A DNA stretch of 64,000 nucleotides from Acidimicrobiia bacterium (lineage in GTDB: Bacteria > Actinomycetota > Acidimicrobiia > Acidimicrobiales > Poriferisodalaceae), in NCBI GenBank assembly GCA_022821985.1, contig JAJECP010000032.1, forward strand, positions 124,001-188,000, in the 5' to 3' direction. The translations under genes were made by a program, and so were the position numbers. The notes under the pieces are model-generated. The model was not told the DNA's origin. It saw only the letters and a list, made by a program, of their open reading frames with translations, and made no database searches. Of the stretch, positions 58,990-64,000 are shown piece by piece (the stretch's first letter is position 1; each line of letters begins with the position of its first letter).

Positions 58990-61900
58990 GTGAACCGCCC
59001 CGACCGCCGGCGGGCGCCATGTCCGGCCAGGTCCGCAAGGCAGCGAGAGCGTCGCGGTGCCGAACGAGGCTGGGCACGGCGGCTGGCCGGGTGGGTGTGC
59101 GTGGCTGCTGTCGTGGCAGGCGTGGCGAGCGTGCTCTCGGTGGTGTCGCCCGGACCGGCCGGGGCGAACGTCACGGGAATCGCGGTGTCGGCTTCGGGCA
59201 GCGGCTGCAGCGACGCGTCGACCCCGTCGGGCTACGACGACGCGTACGCCTGCACGCTCATCCGCGGCAGCTCGCTGCGGCTGGTGGGCTCGGCGAACAG
59301 CAACCGGCGGGAGCTGTCGCTGAGCTGGTCGCGCACCGGCGGCGTGAGCGTGTCGCAGTCCCAAGGCAAGCTGCAGGTGTCCGTGCTGGGCGCGCATGTG
59401 ATGTGGCACCGCTCGAACACCGCGACGGTGCGCTGCACGTCGTCGGGCGCCGCCACCCTGACGGCCAAGGACCGCTACGACACCGACCGGATCAGGGTCA
59501 GCGTCACTTGTGAGGAGCCGCCGTCGGTGCGCATCGCCGGCTGGGGCGGCGACACCCGCGACGGGCCCGGCCGCATGTCCGACGGCTTCACCGTGTCCCC
59601 GTCGAGCGCCTCGTGCGCGGCGCGGCGCACGTCGGGCATCTCCGCGGCGGTGTCGGTCACCGACCGCTTCGGCAGCACGAGGGCAGTGTCGGTCACCACC
59701 ACCGGCACCGGCACAGTGCGAGTGCAGGTGCGCTGCACCGCGACGGGCCACACCGCCGCCACGGCAACCGCCGCCTTCACCGCCAGCAAGCAGCCGGTCA
59801 CCATCAGCGGCTTCGCGGGCCGCACCGTCAACGGCCCCGGCAAGATGACCGACACCATCACCGTGTCGCCGTCGAGCGCGTCCTGCACAGCTGCTCGCAC
59901 CTCGGGCATCTCCGCCACGGTGAGCATCAGCGGCGCGGGCCTCTCGTCGCGGACCGTGTCGGTGACCACCACCGGCGCCGGCGCCGTCACCGTGCGAGTC
60001 ACCTGCAGCCGCAGCAACTACACCACCGCCACCGACAGCGCCGATTTCACCTCACGCGAGCAGCGAGTCTCGATCAGCGCTTTCAGCGGTGCGTCGCGCA
60101 ATGGTCCTGGCGTCATGAACGACCACTTCAGCGTGCTGCCCTCCGACGCGGACTGCACTGCATCGCGGGTATCGGGCATCTCGGCTCGTCTCGATTTCGC
60201 CGACGACACCAGCGCCAGCCGCACGCTGAGCGTCGACACCCGCGCCGCGACCGGCAGCATCACCGTGCGCGTGCGATGCACCGCCACCGGTCACACCGCC
60301 GCCACCGACACGGCCACGTTCACCGCGCGCCGCGTGCCGGTAGACGTCATCGGGTTCGGCAATGGCAGCCGCAACGGCCCCGGCGTCATGACTGACCGGT
60401 TCAGCGTCGATCCCGACGATGCCGACTGCACGGCATCACGGGTGTCGGGCATCGCCGCCACCTTCCGCTTCACAGATGACGATGGCGCGAGCCGTGTGCT
60501 CGAGGTGACCACCACCGGCACCGGCGCTGTCACCGTGCGGATCACCTGCGCCGCCACGGGCTACACCGCTGGCAGCGACACGGCCACGTTTACCGCCCGC
60601 GAACAGCGGGTTTCGATCAGCGGTTTCGGCGGTGCGTCCCGCGGCGGTCCCGGTGTCATGGCCGACTACTTCAGCGTGTCGCCCTCCAGCGCGGATTGCA
60701 CTGCCAGCCGCACGCGCGGTATTGCCGCGGACCTCGATTTCACCGACGACAGCTCTACTAGCCGCACGCTGAGCGTCGACACGGGCGCTACGACAGGCAC
60801 CTTGACGGTGAGGGTCACCTGCACGGCCACGGGCTACACCGCCGCCACTGGCACGGCCACGTTCACCGCCCGCCGCGTGCCCGTGGACATCATCGGGTTC
60901 GGCAACGACAGCCGCAACGGCCCCGGCGCGATGACCGACCGGTTCAGCGTCGACCCCGACGATGCTGACTGCACTGCGGCCCGGGTATCGGGCATCACAG
61001 CGGATCTCGACTTCACCGACGACGACGGCGCGAGCCGCGTGCTCGAGGTGACTACCACCGGGACCGGCACCGTGACGGTGCGGATCACCTGCACCGCCGC
61101 CGGCTACGCCGCCGCCACCGCGACAGCGGTGTTCACCGCCCGTCCGGGCGTGCAGATCAGCGGCTTCAGCGGAGCGTCCCGCTACGGCGCGGGGCAGATG
61201 TCGGCCGCGTTCGCCGTCACGCCGGCCAACGCGTCGTGCACCGCCACGCGTGTGTCGGGCGTGTCTGCGGCAGCGACGGTGTCGCCTCGCACCGGCGCCG
61301 ACCGCACGGTCGCGGTCACCGCCGCCGGCACGGGCACCGCACAGGTAAGGCTGCGCTGCACCGCGTCGGGTCTGGCCCCAGGCGAGCAGACCGAGAGCTT
61401 CACGGCTCGTGCGGTGAACCTGACCGTCGGGGCGCGGGCGACGTCGGGCGGGCAATGCACAGCCGACGCGACCCCTCCGGCGGGCACCGACGCCGCCTGG
61501 GACTGCTGGACAGGCAGCGACCGATCGCTCACAGTGGTGGTCACCGCAACGGCGTCGCTGTCGGACGTCTCGGTGGGCTGGCCGACGGCATCGCGCACCG
61601 GCGGCGTGTCGCTGACCGCAACCCAGGGCGCGGCACTGTTCAACGAGATCACCGGCCGCTACCAGCGCAGCAGCACTGCCACCATCACCTGCACCGCCGA
61701 AGGCACAGCACGGGCAGTCACCAGCGTCGGCGGCACCGCAGCGCACACCGCCGGCTTCACCGTCGACTGCCGCCTCCCGCTGCCGATCAGCGGCTTCGAC
61801 GGCAGCACCGGTGCCACAGCGGTGCTCAGCGACAGGTTCACAGTGCCCGCAGCAGCGAACTGCACGGCCACGCATATCAGCGGGATCGCCGCTTCGGTTG

Positions 61901-64000
61901 CGTTCAGCGACGACAGCGGCGCGTCGCGCACGGTGACCGTCACCGTGGCGGGCACCGCGACCGGCACGGTCGCCGTGCGCGTCTCGTGCGCCGCGTCGGG
62001 CTACGCGCCGACGGCGGTCACAGCGCAGTTCACCCGCACAGGGGCGTGCAGCGAGAGCCTCGGCAGCCTCGGCAACGGAACAGTGACGCGTTCGGGCACG
62101 CTCGCTGCGGGCTGCGTGTCGTGGAAGAAGGGCAACTCCCAGACCCCGCACTTCGCGCGGCGCTACACCCTCAGCGTGCCTGCCGTGTCCACCGTCGACA
62201 TCGGCGTGTCGTCGGCTGCGGTGGACGTGTTCGTGTACGCCCTGACAGGATCGGGAGCGACCGCAAGGGTGATCGCGTCCGACGACGACTCGGGCACCGG
62301 CACCGACGCTGCGGTGTCGGACGTGCAGCTCGCCGCAGGCGTCACCTACACCGTCGAAGTCACCACTTCGGCAGCCAACGCCGCCGGCGCCTACACCGCG
62401 ACACTCACCGTCACGCCGACCAAACAGCCGGTGAAGATCAGCGGCCTCGATGACAGCTACGGCATCGGCCAGACCCAGGCCACAGCCAGCGGCGGCTTCA
62501 CCGTCGAGCCCGCTGACGCCTCGTGCATGGTCTCGCCGACCGACGCGAAGATCACGGCCGGAAAAGGCGCGGACCGCACGGTGTCGCTGACCCGCAAGCC
62601 GCCGTTCTCACAGCAGGCCACCGTCAAATGCACCGCTACGGGACGCTCCGAAGGCACCGCCAAAGCCACCCTGCGCGGCCACCAGGCCATCGCCGGCCTC
62701 ACTGTCACAGCGACCGGTTGCAAGACCGCCGCTGCCGGTGCCAGCACCGACTACGAGTGTACTGTCCCCCACGGCAGCGCCCTGACCGTGACCGGCGCCG
62801 CGCAAGGACCCCACAGCGGACTGTCGCTGTCGTGGGCCGCCACAGGCGACGCGAAGATCGACAGCCAGACCCAGGCCAACACCCAGACCGCAGCGCCCGG
62901 CCTCATCCCGGTCGTCTATTCGCGTACCGGCACCGCTGCCGTGTCGTGCACCGCCGACGGCACCGTCACCCTCACCGCCGCCGCCGGAGCCCACAGCCGC
63001 TCTGTCACGGTCGCGGTCGCCTGCGGCCAGCCGCCGCCAGCGGCGGCGTGCGACGACCCGCTCGGCGCCCTCGCTGAGGGCACCGTCACCCGCAGCGGCA
63101 CGATCGCTGCTGACAGCAAGTGCACCACCGCGAACCGCGGCCGCTCGGGCACCTACTACACGCGCCGCCACACGCTCACGCTGTCAGGCCCAGCACAAGT
63201 CACGATCGACGTCGGCAACGACCCCGCCAACACGGCCAGGCTCGACACGTACATGGTCCTGCTCGACGGCCACGGCACGACGGGCGACGTGAACGCCAGC
63301 GACGACGACGGCGGTCCGGGCACCGACAGCCGCATCGCCAAGAAGCTCCCCCCAGGCGACTACACCGTCGAGGCCGCCACCTACCGCTCCGCCGCCACAG
63401 GCCGCTACCGGCTGAAGGTCAGCACCGTCTACGACAGGACGGTCAAGATCACGGGCTTGGCCGACGCAGCCTCCGACGGCACCGGCGAAGTCGCCGTCAC
63501 TGCACCGTTCGCCGTCGAGCCCGCGGATGCCGCCTGCACTGCCAGCCCCGCCACGGCCAGTGTCGCCGATGGAACCGATGCGGCGGACCGCATCCTCACA
63601 GCGGGCATCACCGCGCCGGGCAGCCTCGCGGTCACCGTCACCTGCACCGCGGCCGGTCACGCCGCTGCCAAGCAGACCGTGACGCTCACAGCGAGCCTCG
63701 CCGCAGGCGTCACCACCATCGGAGCGCGGGCCGTCGACGGCGGCGAATGCAAAACCCTCACATCGGCGCCCGACGGCGCCGATGTCGCCTATGAGTGCAT
63801 CATGGCCCAAGGCTTCAGCTTCGACGTCGAAGCCGAGGCCACCGCCACCGGCACAGCGCTCACCGTCGCCTGGACAGCCACCGGCGGCATCACCGTAGAC
63901 AGCCAATCCCAGGGCACGGTCACGGCGGTGCCCGGCCCCGACAGCACCACCTTGCACCGCCGCACCGCCACGGCAACGCTGAGCTGCACCACCAACGGCA
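58990..64000 (+). CDS. Large exported modular repeat protein (incomplete)
   Basis: The frame is open from GTG 58990 to the window end (1670 codons) and continues beyond. GGGGAG lies about 6 bases before GTG. A signal peptide follows (basic RRLAGW, hydrophobic VCVAAVVAGVASVLSVV, cleavage near PAGA-N), so it is exported. Type A domains (Cys-containing, with a segment like LSLSWSRTGGVSVSQSQG) start near 59167, 61414, 62692 and 63700. Type B units of about 90 residues, with two Cys each, start at 59527, 59797, 60067, 60340, 60610, 60883 and 61150, then 61780, 62431 and 63442. Two PPC-like domains (GTVTRSGTLAAGC and GTVTRSGTIAADS; DDDSGTGTDA-type ends) lie at about 62044 and 63049. It is probably an adhesin or surface fibre, but the C-terminal anchor is not in view. 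Confidence 0.78.
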   Translation, partial: MNRPDRRRAPCPARSARQRERRGAERGWARRLAGWVCVAAVVAGVASVLSVVSPGPAGANVTGIAVSASGSGCSDASTPSGYDDAYACTLIRGSSLRLVGSANSNRRELSLSWSRTGGVSVSQSQGKLQVSVLGAHVMWHRSNTATVRCTSSGAATLTAKDRYDTDRIRVSVTCEEPPSVRIAGWGGDTRDGPGRMSDGFTVSPSSASCAARRTSGISAAVSVTDRFGSTRAVSVTTTGTGTVRVQVRCTATGHTAATATAAFTASKQPVTISGFAGRTVNGPGKMTDTITVSPSSASCTAARTSGISATVSISGAGLSSRTVSVTTTGAGAVTVRVTCSRSNYTTATDSADFTSREQRVSISAFSGASRNGPGVMNDHFSVLPSDADCTASRVSGISARLDFADDTSASRTLSVDTRAATGSITVRVRCTATGHTAATDTATFTARRVPVDVIGFGNGSRNGPGVMTDRFSVDPDDADCTASRVSGIAATFRFTDDDGASRVLEVTTTGTGAVTVRITCAATGYTAGSDTATFTAREQRVSISGFGGASRGGPGVMADYFSVSPSSADCTASRTRGIAADLDFTDDSSTSRTLSVDTGATTGTLTVRVTCTATGYTAATGTATFTARRVPVDIIGFGNDSRNGPGAMTDRFSVDPDDADCTAARVSGITADLDFTDDDGASRVLEVTTTGTGTVTVRITCTAAGYAAATATAVFTARPGVQISGFSGASRYGAGQMSAAFAVTPANASCTATRVSGVSAAATVSPRTGADRTVAVTAAGTGTAQVRLRCTASGLAPGEQTESFTARAVNLTVGARATSGGQCTADATPPAGTDAAWDCWTGSDRSLTVVVTATASLSDVSVGWPTASRTGGVSLTATQGAALFNEITGRYQRSSTATITCTAEGTARAVTSVGGTAAHTAGFTVDCRLPLPISGFDGSTGATAVLSDRFTVPAAANCTATHISGIAASVAFSDDSGASRTVTVTVAGTATGTVAVRVSCAASGYAPTAVTAQFTRTGACSESLGSLGNGTVTRSGTLAAGCVSWKKGNSQTPHFARRYTLSVPAVSTVDIGVSSAAVDVFVYALTGSGATARVIASDDDSGTGTDAAVSDVQLAAGVTYTVEVTTSAANAAGAYTATLTVTPTKQPVKISGLDDSYGIGQTQATASGGFTVEPADASCMVSPTDAKITAGKGADRTVSLTRKPPFSQQATVKCTATGRSEGTAKATLRGHQAIAGLTVTATGCKTAAAGASTDYECTVPHGSALTVTGAAQGPHSGLSLSWAATGDAKIDSQTQANTQTAAPGLIPVVYSRTGTAAVSCTADGTVTLTAAAGAHSRSVTVAVACGQPPPAAACDDPLGALAEGTVTRSGTIAADSKCTTANRGRSGTYYTRRHTLTLSGPAQVTIDVGNDPANTARLDTYMVLLDGHGTTGDVNASDDDGGPGTDSRIAKKLPPGDYTVEAATYRSAATGRYRLKVSTVYDRTVKITGLADAASDGTGEVAVTAPFAVEPADAACTASPATASVADGTDAADRILTAGITAPGSLAVTVTCTAAGHAAAKQTVTLTASLAAGVTTIGARAVDGGECKTLTSAPDGADVAYECIMAQGFSFDVEAEATATGTALTVAWTATGGITVDSQSQGTVTAVPGPDSTTLHRRTATATLSCTTNG
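59527..61406 (+). repeat. Seven tandem ~270-bp (90-residue) repeats
   Basis: Unit starts at 59527, 59797, 60067, 60340, 60610, 60883 and 61150, spaced 267-273 bases. Core residues per unit resemble IxGFxGxSRNGPGxMTDxFSV, CTAxRxSGI and VTVRxTCxATGYTA. Units 3 and 4 resemble units 5 and 6 most closely, offset by 543 bases. Two Cys per unit suggest one disulfide. Confidence 0.85.

Noticed and set aside
58593..59174. 193-residue minus-strand open frame over the G run
   Set aside because: Arg/Pro-rich low-complexity shadow of the leader and signal-peptide region; no motif or ribosome site seen.
59527..61406. CRISPR array
   Set aside because: Repeats are about 270 bp, in frame and coding; no short repeat-spacer pattern.

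Overview
The window is very GC-rich and densely coded. It looks like chromosome from an actinobacterium, most likely class Acidimicrobiia (inference). The evidence is a CrgA/PknB/PBP/RodA/PstP/FHA division cluster in actinobacterial order, a DUF3499 protein, F420-type luciferase-like oxidoreductases, many acyl-CoA/CoA-transferase genes, and probable leaderless promoters. Few mobile elements are present: one complete IS982-type insertion sequence and two nucleotidyltransferase toxin-antitoxin-like loci.

Layout. 1-5.6 kb: the tail of a DUF1801 gene, a TPR protein, a BNR-repeat protein, then a minus-strand operon of a homocysteine S-methyltransferase-like enzyme, a conserved protein of unknown function and a UGSC-family selenoprotein. 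The selenoprotein reads through an in-frame TGA followed by a bacterial SECIS hairpin. 5.8-14.3 kb: acyl-CoA metabolism (enoyl-CoA hydratase, double-domain class III CoA transferase, SDR, LLM oxidoreductase, acyl-CoA synthetase, acyl-CoA dehydrogenase). 14.4-22.4 kb: small DUF3499, zinc-ribbon and hypothetical genes, then crgA-pknB-PBP-rodA-pstP-fhaB-FHA on the minus strand; the PBP lacks its catalytic motifs. 22.46 kb: tRNA-Leu. 22.6-25.4 kb: alkylation repair (AlkD-like, Ogt, Ada-AlkA fusion), with the IS directly upstream. 26.6-28.4 kb: a lipoprotein and a nucleotidyltransferase/HTH pair with a strong palindrome at its promoter. 28.4-36.6 kb: DUF4349 lipoprotein, glutaryl-CoA-dehydrogenase-like enzyme, MBL hydrolase plus rhodanese, nitroreductase, ClC channel with CBS domains, LLM oxidoreductase. 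36.7-37.4 kb: two serine tRNAs and a RidA protein.

37.4-46.2 kb is a histidine-utilisation locus: hutH and an IclR regulator on the minus strand, divergent from hutU-def-hutF-hutI and a DAO-type oxidoreductase on the plus strand. Together hutH, hutU, hutI and hutF convert histidine to N-formylglutamate. No hutG is visible; a peptide-deformylase homologue lies inside the operon instead. 46.2-50.9 kb: SRPBCC protein, a second nucleotidyltransferase locus, pheA, and larB-larC for the nickel-pincer cofactor.

50.9-64 kb is a surface-structure region. A nine-gene minus-strand Tad/Flp pilus operon, every junction overlapping by 1 or 4 bases, runs from a CpaB/SAF protein to pilin-like proteins. Divergent from it, a very large exported modular repeat protein starts at 58990 and runs off the window. 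Between them lie a consensus-like promoter, a possible leaderless ORF and a run of 13 G, which together could make a phase-variable leader.
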